Positions 7,603 through 14,586 of a stretch of DNA of 45,860 nt are shown one piece after another. Under the pieces are notes generated by a model. The model saw only the letters and a program-made list of their open reading frames with translations. It was not told the origin of the DNA and did not search any database. Location of the stretch: positions 1 through 45,860 of the forward strand of contig FR903539.1 of NCBI GenBank assembly GCA_000438075.1, given 5' to 3'. The DNA is from Clostridium sp. CAG:609. Lineage in GTDB: Bacteria > Bacillota_I > Bacilli_A > RF39 > UBA660. The stretch's first letter is position 1. The number at the start of each line of letters is the position of its first letter. Both the position numbers and the translations under genes were made by a program.

Positions 7603-7779
7603 TCAGCTTACCAAAATCGGATCAGCGGCAGTGCCGCTTCCCGATGCATAGTTCACGGAAGATGAGAGATTGAAGACTGGCCGAACCCCGTACGCATCGT
7701 TGCCAACATTGTTGCTGTCCACGTAACCAGTGTTATTCACATTGAACGCATTGCTCGAATCGTCCGCATCACGGGAAAT
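7603..7779 (-). other. Putative DGR variable region VR1
   Basis: This is the 3' end of the coding region from ATTTCCCGT to the stop. It is visibly richer in G+C than the rest of the gene. Aligned with VR2 (26929-27102), invariant blocks surround variable codons that mostly look derived from AAY (for example aat/ggt, aat/ctt, aat/cgt, tac/atc, gac/agc). By hand count, 22 of 30 gap-free differences have A in one of the two copies. Upstream module sequence lacks this pattern. Confidence 0.65.
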
Positions 7780-9126
7780 AGTCCATTCATATAGCCCCAT
7801 ATACATCCAATTGACACTTTTGATGGCTGTGCCATCATAACTATAAAGATTTGTGGTCCATGAACTTGGGGCTGCTGCAAATCCATAATCACTTGCATAC
7901 ATTAATCCTATTTTTGCACTGTATTCTGTCTTATTATCTTGACTATTTGTTGTTACTGGATTCACTATTTCATTTTGATATGCCACTGAAGGTACTGCAT
8001 CACGTATTTTAGCATATGTATTTCCTCCAACCTTCCATGTTGTTTCTGCTATTTTAGCTGCCCAGTCTGCTCCTATATTTGTTATGAAATTTGTATTTAA
8101 ATTTGTTTTATTTAAATTTGATAAACTCCATGTATTTTGATTAGACTTATTCCAGTTATATGCTGCTATATTAGCTAAATTATTTCCTTTATAACTTGAA
8201 TTATCCCAATTATTTGCAGTATACATCTTGCTATAATCTCCATCTGTACCTAATAATGCTGTCGTTGCATAATCTGATTTAATTAGTTTTACTCTATCTC
8301 CAAACACTCCGATAATTCTATATAGATTATCAGCTGGACATGGGCTTTGTGTACTTCCAAAACATACATAGTTATTCACTGCATCACTTGCTCCTGCATA
8401 TCTATATGAGTTATCTCCAGCTCCATTTGTTAAGTTTGCATCATGATAATAAATACCATTTTCTCCTTGGGTTCCTGTATATAGTGACTTTACATAATCT
8501 GCTAACAATATATCTTTTTCTCTTTCATAAGACTTAACAGCTACTCCTGCTTTAAATGTTTTACCCATAGTACTATTATCAGCAACATCTCCATCTAAAA
8601 ATAAGTAAATATCAAAACTTTTACTTCCTTTTAAAGGAATATTTTCACTATGTATTTTATAAATACTACCATAGGTTCCTTTTAAACCAGTATTTAATTC
8701 TGTTATTTCAGTATCAGTAAAATCACTTACTCCATTTGTTGCAGATGACAATATTCCTTCTTGTATTACATTCTTTGTACCTGTTTGAGTTAATATATAT
8801 CTTACATATTTTGCATCTATTGTATTTGTACTTAAAGTAGCTACATACAAATTAAAACCTACATATGAATCACAATAACTAGTTACTGTAAATTTATATG
8901 GTGTTGTTTGTAATCCTTTGTTTCTTGACATTGGATAACTACTTGATAAATTAACATTACTTGTACTAGTAAGTTTTATTTTGGCACAACTATTTAAACT
9001 TACTTCAGTTATGTTACCTCCTTGTTCAATTGGTTTCATAAAAGCTTTAGTAATTCCTAGCACTAGTAACAATACAAATATTACAGACACCAAACTTATT
9101 ATCATTATTTTCGTACTTTTTTTCAT
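7603..9126 (-). CDS. Exported lectin-like protein with hypervariable C-terminus (putative DGR target)
   Basis: The 507-residue protein has an N-terminal hydrophobic anchor (about 7-29), a beta-rich stalk (about 35-210) and a module beginning YTGTQGENGIYYHDANLTNG that is shared with the genes at 26929-28233 and 19188-20412. The C-terminal domain contains ADNLYRIIGVFGDRVKLIKS, WMYMGLYEWTISR and NDAYGVRPVFNLSSSVNYA, and resembles the DUF6273/TIGR02145-like, formylglycine-enzyme/C-type-lectin class of folds. The last 60 residues come from a G+C-rich segment that differs from its paralogue mainly at coding-strand adenines. AAAAGGAGAAG precedes the ATG, and a 17-bp-spaced promoter lies upstream. 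Likely a displayed ligand-binding protein; the ligand is unknown. Confidence 0.75.
   Translation of the reverse strand: MKKSTKIMIISLVSVIFVLLLVLGITKAFMKPIEQGGNITEVSLNSCAKIKLTSTSNVNLSSSYPMSRNKGLQTTPYKFTVTSYCDSYVGFNLYVATLSTNTIDAKYVRYILTQTGTKNVIQEGILSSATNGVSDFTDTEITELNTGLKGTYGSIYKIHSENIPLKGSKSFDIYLFLDGDVADNSTMGKTFKAGVAVKSYEREKDILLADYVKSLYTGTQGENGIYYHDANLTNGAGDNSYRYAGASDAVNNYVCFGSTQSPCPADNLYRIIGVFGDRVKLIKSDYATTALLGTDGDYSKMYTANNWDNSSYKGNNLANIAAYNWNKSNQNTWSLSNLNKTNLNTNFITNIGADWAAKIAETTWKVGGNTYAKIRDAVPSVAYQNEIVNPVTTNSQDNKTEYSAKIGLMYASDYGFAAAPSSWTTNLYSYDGTAIKSVNWMYMGLYEWTISRDADDSSNAFNVNNTGYVDSNNVGNDAYGVRPVFNLSSSVNYASGSGTAADPILVS
7616..7645 (-). other. Nested G+C-rich hairpin near the 3' end of VR1
   Basis: Plus-strand reading: ATCGG, ATCA, GCGGC, AGT, GCCGC, TTC, CCGAT. 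Two perfect 5-bp stems are nested, with a 3-nt loop. The same structure is kept at 26942-26971 in VR2, where only the loop differs (AGA). DGR variable regions often end in G+C-rich initiation sequences with a nearby hairpin. Confidence 0.6.
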
Positions 9127-9152
9127 ATAACTTCTCCTTTTACTCTATATTA

Positions 9153-9181
9153 ATTATAAAATAAATTGTTATTTTCTTCAA
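9153..9181 (-). promoter_or_regulatory. Promoter of the first hypervariable gene
   Basis: On the minus strand TTGAAG and TATAAT are spaced by 17 bp, about 26 bp upstream of the start codon. Confidence 0.6.
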
Positions 9182-9212
9182 GTATTATTTACATCAAACT
9201 TTAAAACTATAC

Positions 9213-9335
9213 AAAAAAACCCAATATGTTAAATATTGAGTTGTATGTGAGATAATTTATTACACGCGACTCTCACTTAGCGAGATACATTTATCAGGTA
9301 GATAATAATATCTACATCCTTAGTATTTCAAGGAC
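9213..9335 (-). ncRNA. Structured pseudoknot RNA, downstream copy (candidate type III antitoxin)
   Basis: This RNA of about 123 nt is read on the minus strand. In order it has hairpin P1 (TCCTT/AAGGA), hairpin P2 (TAGAT/ATCTA), an outer stem ATGT/ACAT enclosing CGC/GCG crossed by GTGAGA/TCTCAC (a pseudoknot), and a terminator CAATAT/ATATTG plus TTTTTTT. P1 and P2 carry compensatory changes relative to the copy at 9884-10004. Its promoter (TTGACA-17-TATTAT) overlaps the end of the toxin gene. Comparison with the other copy is the main evidence; no family was matched by search. Confidence 0.75.
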
Positions 9336-9341
9336 AACTCA

Positions 9342-9370
9342 ATAATAACATTTCATTTTCATTTTGTCAA
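9342..9370 (-). promoter_or_regulatory. Promoter of the downstream pseudoknot RNA
   Basis: On the minus strand a consensus TTGACA (9365-9370, overlapping the toxin stop codon) and TATTAT (9342-9347) are 17 bp apart. The RNA would start near 9335. Confidence 0.75.
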
Positions 9371-9852
9371 CACTTTATTTTGTTTTTTTGTAATTCCATC
9401 AACATTTTTTTCTTTATTTTATCTATATCAACTACAAATAGATTTATACCATTATTTTTTAAATTCATAAGTAACTTAAACTTTTTAAAAATTAAATTTT
9501 GTAACTTTTTATCTAAACACAATACTTCATCTCCCTCCTTATGAACATGATCAATATACTTTTCTATAATAGGAAAAGCATTCTGAATTAATATTGCTGA
9601 ATCTTTATTGAAAATCTTCTTTATTAAAATAAAATCACATTTACCATATTTCTTATAACTATCATGAATTATTTTTTTATATTTTTCTATTTTAGAACTA
9701 AAAGGAATAAGCCAAAATATATTTTCGTCATTCAGCACAAAATATGACGGTCTTGTTCTATTATTCTTATGATTTAACATCAAATGTTTATCATTAACAA
9801 TTTTAAAATACTCATCCTTTATATGATACAAATATCCCGTTTCTATTTTCAT
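9367..9852 (-). CDS. ToxN/AbiQ-like type III toxin-antitoxin endoribonuclease
   Basis: The start is placed at the ATG at 9852 (MKIETGYLYHIKDEYF), ten bases after GAAGGGAG; an ATG nine codons upstream lacks a binding site. The 161-residue protein matches the layout of the ToxN/AbiQ/CptN toxins: a short beta start, RPSYFVLNDENIFWLIPFSSK (compare the R-P-Y...Y-x-x-P-F-x-S-P-K core of AbiQ), a Lys-rich helix KIEKYKKI, CDFILIKKI and ILIQNAFPI, and a long C-terminal helix. In this family the toxin cleaves RNA and is held inactive by pseudoknot RNAs encoded just upstream and separated by a terminator. That is exactly the arrangement here, with a second RNA downstream. Toxin expression would depend on read-through of the upstream terminator. 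Confidence 0.72.
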   Translation of the reverse strand: MKIETGYLYHIKDEYFKIVNDKHLMLNHKNNRTRPSYFVLNDENIFWLIPFSSKIEKYKKIIHDSYKKYGKCDFILIKKIFNKDSAILIQNAFPIIEKYIDHVHKEGDEVLCLDKKLQNLIFKKFKLLMNLKNNGINLFVVDIDKIKKKMLMELQKNKIKC

Positions 9853-9883
9853 AAATAACCTACTCCCTTCAAAAAACACAACA

Positions 9884-10004
9884 AAAAACCCAATATTTTG
9901 TATATTGAGTCAATGTGAGTTAATTTTATTACACGCAACCTCACCAATGCGAAAGACATTCTCAGACAGATATAATCATCTGTATACTTATATTTCCTAA
10001 GTAC
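9884..10004 (-). ncRNA. Structured pseudoknot RNA, upstream copy (candidate type III antitoxin)
   Basis: This RNA of about 121 nt starts near 10004 and ends in CAATAT/ATATTG plus GGTTTTTT, 30 nt before the toxin start. P1 is TACTT/AAGTA and P2 is CAGAT/ATCTG. The outer stem AATGT/ACATT encloses CGCA/TGCG, whose loop GTGAG pairs with a downstream CTCAC, making an H-type pseudoknot. Unlike classical ToxI/CptI antitoxins I see no tandem repeats: each RNA is one unit. Confidence 0.75.
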
Positions 10005-10010
10005 ATATTC

Positions 10011-10039
10011 ATGTTATCATATATTTCGCACTTTGTCAA
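10011..10039 (-). promoter_or_regulatory. Promoter of the upstream pseudoknot RNA and toxin
   Basis: On the minus strand TTGACA (10034-10039) and TAACAT (10011-10016) are separated by 17 bp; the RNA is predicted to begin about seven bases on. Confidence 0.75.
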
Positions 10040-10104
10040 CTCAATACAATTTATTTTTGTTAAACTTCTTTCTTTCAACACTAATATAATAACATATAAT
10101 ATAT

Positions 10105-10130
10105 TAAAAAAGGTCGCCAAAAAAGCGACA
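10105..10130 (-). terminator. Distal terminator of the dnaE-polC operon
   Basis: On the minus strand GTCGC and GCGAC pair around a T-rich loop and are followed by CTTTTTT. It lies beyond the proximal terminator at 10164-10196, and between the two is no gene I can support. The span 10005-10272 otherwise holds only the promoter at 10011-10039. Confidence 0.55.
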
Positions 10131-10163
10131 TTTTCTAGCGACATATTTCCCCCGTAAACAAAA

Positions 10164-10196
10164 GAAAAAAATGTAAGAAATTAATCCTACATTTTA
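10164..10196 (-). terminator. Proximal terminator of the dnaE-polC operon
   Basis: The minus-strand stem AAAATGTA / TACATTTT leads into TTTTTTC, about 75 bp after the polC stop. Confidence 0.6.
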
Positions 10197-10272
10197 CTCT
10201 TTAATGATTCCAACTTATTATCTTTATAAAACCCAAAATTAAATATATAATTAAAAATTTATAATAACCATC

Positions 10273-13200
10273 TTAAAACAAACTAAGTTGAGCAGACTCA
10301 GGCATACCCTTAAATACTCCAAGTTCTCTTAATGCATTAACTGTTGTTTGATTAACTTTACCTCTATTTTGAAAATCTTCTACACAATAAAATGGTTTCT
10401 TATCTCTTTCTTCAACAATTTTATTTGCAACATTTTCACCTAAACCATCAACAGCCATAAATGGTAAATACAAGCACTTATTTTCTTCATCTATATAAAA
10501 TGTTTTAGCAAGTGACTTCGTAATATCAATATTTTTAAAAGTAAATCCTCGTGCAAGCATTTCAAGTGCAACAGCTAAAGTATCTCCAACTGCTTGTTCT
10601 TTTGCACTTGCCCCAAAACCTTTTTCTTTTATTTCAATAAGTCTACGTTTTATTCCATCATAACCTTTAAGCATTGCATTAACATCAAAATCACTTCTTC
10701 TTATACTAAAGAATGCAGAATAATAATAAAGTGGATAATAAACTTTAAACCAAGCAACCCTATAAGCCATCATTACATATGCACAAGCATGAGCCTTCGG
10801 GAACATATACTCAATTTTTCTACAACACTCAATAAACCACTCAGGTACACTAAATTCTCTCATATAAGCTACATGTTCAAGCCATGTATCAGGTTCTTTC
10901 TTAGCTTTTCCTTTACGAACAAACTCAGATATTTTAAAAGCTCGAGATGGATCCAACCCATAATTAATTAAACTAACCATGATATCATCACGACAACCAA
11001 CAACTTGATCAAATGATGCAACATTATTAACAATTAAATCACGCACATTACCTTGCCATACATTGGTACCGTGAGAAAGCCCTGCAATCTTAACTAAATC
11101 TGCAAAATGAGTTGGTTTTATTTCAAGTAACATATTAATTGCAAAATTTGTACCAAACTCAGGAATACCAAGAGTTCCAGTTTTACATAAAATTTGTTCT
11201 TCCGTAACACCCAAAGCCTTCGGTGAAGTAAACAAACTAATAATATTATGATCATCAAAAGGAATTTCTTCTTTTATATCAATTCCTGTTGTATCCCCTA
11301 AATATCTAAGCATCGTCGGATCATCGTGACCAAGTATATCAAGTTTTAAAACATTATCATGAATCGCATGGAAATCAAAATGTGTTGTATACCAAGTACT
11401 ATCTGGTTCATCAGCAGGATATTGATATGGTGTAAAATCAAATACATCCATATACTGAGGAATAACTATTATACCCCCCGGATGTTGCCCAGTAGTTCTC
11501 TTAACTCCAGTACATCCAATAGCAATTCTCTCAATCTCTGTATTATTTAAAATAATTCCTTTATCTTCACAATAACCTCTAACATAACCAATCGCTGTTT
11601 TATCAGCAACTGTCGAAATAGTACCAGCTCGATAAGCATGATCTTCACCGAATAATACCTTAACATGATTGTGAGCATCAGCTTGATTATCCCCAGAGAA
11701 ATTAAGGTCAATATCAGGTACTTTTTCAGCCTTAAATCCAAGGAATGTTGCAAATGGCATATCTTGTCCTTCTTTTTTTAACTTAGTTCCACATTCACAA
11801 GTTCTATCAGGCATATCATAACCAGATGGATAAATACTAGCTAGACTCTCACCATTCTCATCTTCAAAATATGACTTTTTACACTTTGGACACACATAAT
11901 GCGGAGGAAGTCCATTAACCTCAGTAATACCCATCATTGTTGCAACTAAACTTGAACCAACTGAACCACGTGAACCAACAAAATATCCATCTTCATTTGA
12001 TTTTTTAACAAGTTTTTCCGCAATCAAATAAATAACATCATAACCACCCCCAATAATACCTGCAAGTTCAGCTTCCAATCTTTCTTCAATATTCTTAGGA
12101 AGTGGATCTCCATATATTTCATGAGCTTTATTATAAACCATTTCTTTAGTAACTTCGGCACTATTTTCTAAAACTGGTGTATACAACTTATCCCTGATAA
12201 TTTGTAAATGGGAAACCATATCAGCAATCTTATTAGTGTTTGTAATAACAATTTCTTTAGCTAAATCTTCACCTAAAAATGAAAAAGCATCTAACATTTC
12301 TTGTGTTGTTAAAAAATACATATTTGGTATTTCTAATCCTTCTCTATTTAAAGGATGAATCTTACCATTAGTTTTTTGATGAACTATAACTTTACGATAA
12401 ATCAAATCATCTGGTCTTAAATTATGAACATCTCCAGTTGCACAAACAAGTTTTCCCATACTCTTAGCGGTCTTAACAAGTCTTGAAACATAACCATTAT
12501 ATTCCATAATATTATGAAACTTTTTATCTTCCCCAATTAAATGAGTACATGCAGAATATGGTTGAACCTCAATATAATCATAAAAATTCATTAAGTCTTT
12601 TAAGTCATCATCAGACAAACCATAGCCTTTATCAAAAACTTCACCATTTACACAACCAGAACCAATAATTAAACCTTCCCTTAATTCCATTAAATCGGTT
12701 CTAGGTATCTTACCATCTTTACCTTTATATAAATATTTAGTATTAGCAAGACTAATTATTTTAAATAGATTCTTTAACCCAACTGGATTTTTAGCAATAA
12801 CAGTTAAATGAAATGGTCTTGCAAACTTAATTGCATTTTCCTTATCAGCTAATTTTTCTAAATCCAATGTAGTTTTATAACCTTGTCTTTTTAATTCATA
12901 TAACATTTTATAAAAACATTTACTTGTTCCTTCACAGTCATAATCTGCTCTATGGTGTTTATCTTCATCCCATTCAACATCTAAATTTCTTACCAATGTT
13001 GAAAGCTTATGATTTCTCCAATCTGGATACATATTTCTTGCAAGTCCCATTGTATCAACAACAGTATTATTAAAATCACCTAAATTATATTTTTTACAAG
13101 CTTTACTTACAAACGATATATCAAAACCAGCGTTATGTGCAACAAGAGGTAAATCTCCACAGAACTCTAAGAACCTCTTTGTAACATTTTCTTCCAAATC

Positions 13201-14586
13201 GCAACCCACTAACATTTCATCAGTTATATTAGTAAGTTCCGTAATTATCTTTGGAAGAGGTCTATCACAAGCAATAAGTTCATCAAATCTATCAATTATT
13301 TCATCATTTTTAACCTTTACTGCCCCAATTTCTATCATTTGATCAACCCCAGGATTTAACCCAGTAGTTTCTGTATCATACACAACATATTCTTGATCAA
13401 ACAAAGGAAACTCTTTATTTTTAAATACAATATTTGATTCAACATCAACAACATTTAACTCTGCACCATACAAAGCCTTAAACTTATCTTTTTCTTCTTT
13501 ACCCTTATTAGCTTTTTGTAATGCATTATATATATCTGGATAAGCTTGAAGAGAATTATGATCAGTTACAGCTACTGCCTTATGTCCTAAACTCATAGCA
13601 AACTTAGCAAGACCAGCAGTTGGAACAACACTATCCATCATACTCATCATCGTGTGAGCATGAAGTTCAACTCTCTTTTCGGGATAATCATCTTTAACAC
13701 TTATATCCTTACTTGGTATAGCCTCAATATTTCTTGCATTGATAACCATTTGATGTAAATAATCATCCATTTCCATATGACCATGAACTCTATACCACGA
13801 ACCAACATTTAGCCTTTTATTTAAAACACTAAATTCTTCTTCATTAAATCTAACAATCTTCATTAAATAACTATCAGTTTTATCACTAACTTTCAAGTTC
13901 ATAATAAATATCGGTCCCTTTTTACCTTGTCTTTCCGTTACTTCTTTGCTAAATATATATACTTCCACAATAATATTTTTAACTTCACCTAATATATTAT
14001 TAAGTTTTATTACATCACCATCTTTATGAACCCCAAGTATAATAGGGCTTTCTTCCTTTTTTTCACTTGCCACACTAACCTTTTCTAACTCAATTTCTTC
14101 TTGTAAACTCTTTCTTTCATCTAAAGAAATATTAATTTCAATACTTTTGTGACCAAGCCCATATCTTTCAAGTTGTTTAACCAACCCTTCAGCTTCATGC
14201 AACAAATCATTTCTTTCAAATTCATTTAACACATGAAAATATATCGTATCATTTAATACTTCCACTCTACTTTTCTTAATACTTACAAGTGATGGCCTTC
14301 TTATAATTATTTCATCTAATAAATAATCTAAGTAAGATACAATATCCTCTTCTTTTACCATATCATAAGTTAAATAACAATCACATTTTTTATCACCATT
14401 AATACCATTCATAGCACATAAAAACAAATTATTAACACTTTTTATTGGTAATACTTCTTTATTTTTAATATAAACTATAAACTTTTTATCATTTTTCTTT
14501 AATACAACTCGTTCAAGTATTGCATCACTAAATACCTCATCACTAAAATTAATACTTTTAAAAAATCTAACTAATTCGTTATTCAT
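10273..14586 (-). CDS. polC: DNA polymerase III PolC-type alpha subunit
   Basis: The 1437-residue protein is full length for PolC. In order: N-terminal domain and OB fold (about 190-295), PHP domain opening with VELHAHTMMSMMD (about 306), an inserted DEDD proofreading exonuclease with YDTETTGL (about 398), the second part of PHP, VGSRGSVGSSLVATMMGI in the palm, a zinc-binding segment YVCPKCKKSYF...CECGTKL, the catalytic PDIDLNFSG (about 956) and the C-terminal QLSLF tail resembling a sliding-clamp-binding motif. PolC is the leading replicative polymerase of low-G+C Gram-positives. It starts after GGAGGG and overlaps dnaE by 8 nt. Confidence 0.97.
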   Translation of the reverse strand: MNNELVRFFKSINFSDEVFSDAILERVVLKKNDKKFIVYIKNKEVLPIKSVNNLFLCAMNGINGDKKCDCYLTYDMVKEEDIVSYLDYLLDEIIIRRPSLVSIKKSRVEVLNDTIYFHVLNEFERNDLLHEAEGLVKQLERYGLGHKSIEINISLDERKSLQEEIELEKVSVASEKKEESPIILGVHKDGDVIKLNNILGEVKNIIVEVYIFSKEVTERQGKKGPIFIMNLKVSDKTDSYLMKIVRFNEEEFSVLNKRLNVGSWYRVHGHMEMDDYLHQMVINARNIEAIPSKDISVKDDYPEKRVELHAHTMMSMMDSVVPTAGLAKFAMSLGHKAVAVTDHNSLQAYPDIYNALQKANKGKEEKDKFKALYGAELNVVDVESNIVFKNKEFPLFDQEYVVYDTETTGLNPGVDQMIEIGAVKVKNDEIIDRFDELIACDRPLPKIITELTNITDEMLVGCDLEENVTKRFLEFCGDLPLVAHNAGFDISFVSKACKKYNLGDFNNTVVDTMGLARNMYPDWRNHKLSTLVRNLDVEWDEDKHHRADYDCEGTSKCFYKMLYELKRQGYKTTLDLEKLADKENAIKFARPFHLTVIAKNPVGLKNLFKIISLANTKYLYKGKDGKIPRTDLMELREGLIIGSGCVNGEVFDKGYGLSDDDLKDLMNFYDYIEVQPYSACTHLIGEDKKFHNIMEYNGYVSRLVKTAKSMGKLVCATGDVHNLRPDDLIYRKVIVHQKTNGKIHPLNREGLEIPNMYFLTTQEMLDAFSFLGEDLAKEIVITNTNKIADMVSHLQIIRDKLYTPVLENSAEVTKEMVYNKAHEIYGDPLPKNIEERLEAELAGIIGGGYDVIYLIAEKLVKKSNEDGYFVGSRGSVGSSLVATMMGITEVNGLPPHYVCPKCKKSYFEDENGESLASIYPSGYDMPDRTCECGTKLKKEGQDMPFATFLGFKAEKVPDIDLNFSGDNQADAHNHVKVLFGEDHAYRAGTISTVADKTAIGYVRGYCEDKGIILNNTEIERIAIGCTGVKRTTGQHPGGIIVIPQYMDVFDFTPYQYPADEPDSTWYTTHFDFHAIHDNVLKLDILGHDDPTMLRYLGDTTGIDIKEEIPFDDHNIISLFTSPKALGVTEEQILCKTGTLGIPEFGTNFAINMLLEIKPTHFADLVKIAGLSHGTNVWQGNVRDLIVNNVASFDQVVGCRDDIMVSLINYGLDPSRAFKISEFVRKGKAKKEPDTWLEHVAYMREFSVPEWFIECCRKIEYMFPKAHACAYVMMAYRVAWFKVYYPLYYYSAFFSIRRSDFDVNAMLKGYDGIKRRLIEIKEKGFGASAKEQAVGDTLAVALEMLARGFTFKNIDITKSLAKTFYIDEENKCLYLPFMAVDGLGENVANKIVEERDKKPFYCVEDFQNRGKVNQTTVNALRELGVFKGMPESAQLSLF

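Noticed and set aside
7426..7665. Plus-strand frame sharing its end with a frame at 26770-26991
   Set aside because: The shared end is only the antisense of the conserved cassette and its 3' flank; there is no convincing start signal.
9962..10144. 60-residue minus-strand frame that looks like a small hydrophobic toxin
   Set aside because: It overlaps a terminator hairpin at its start and the promoter and body of the pseudoknot RNA at its end; the hydrophobic stretch is short and A+T-driven.
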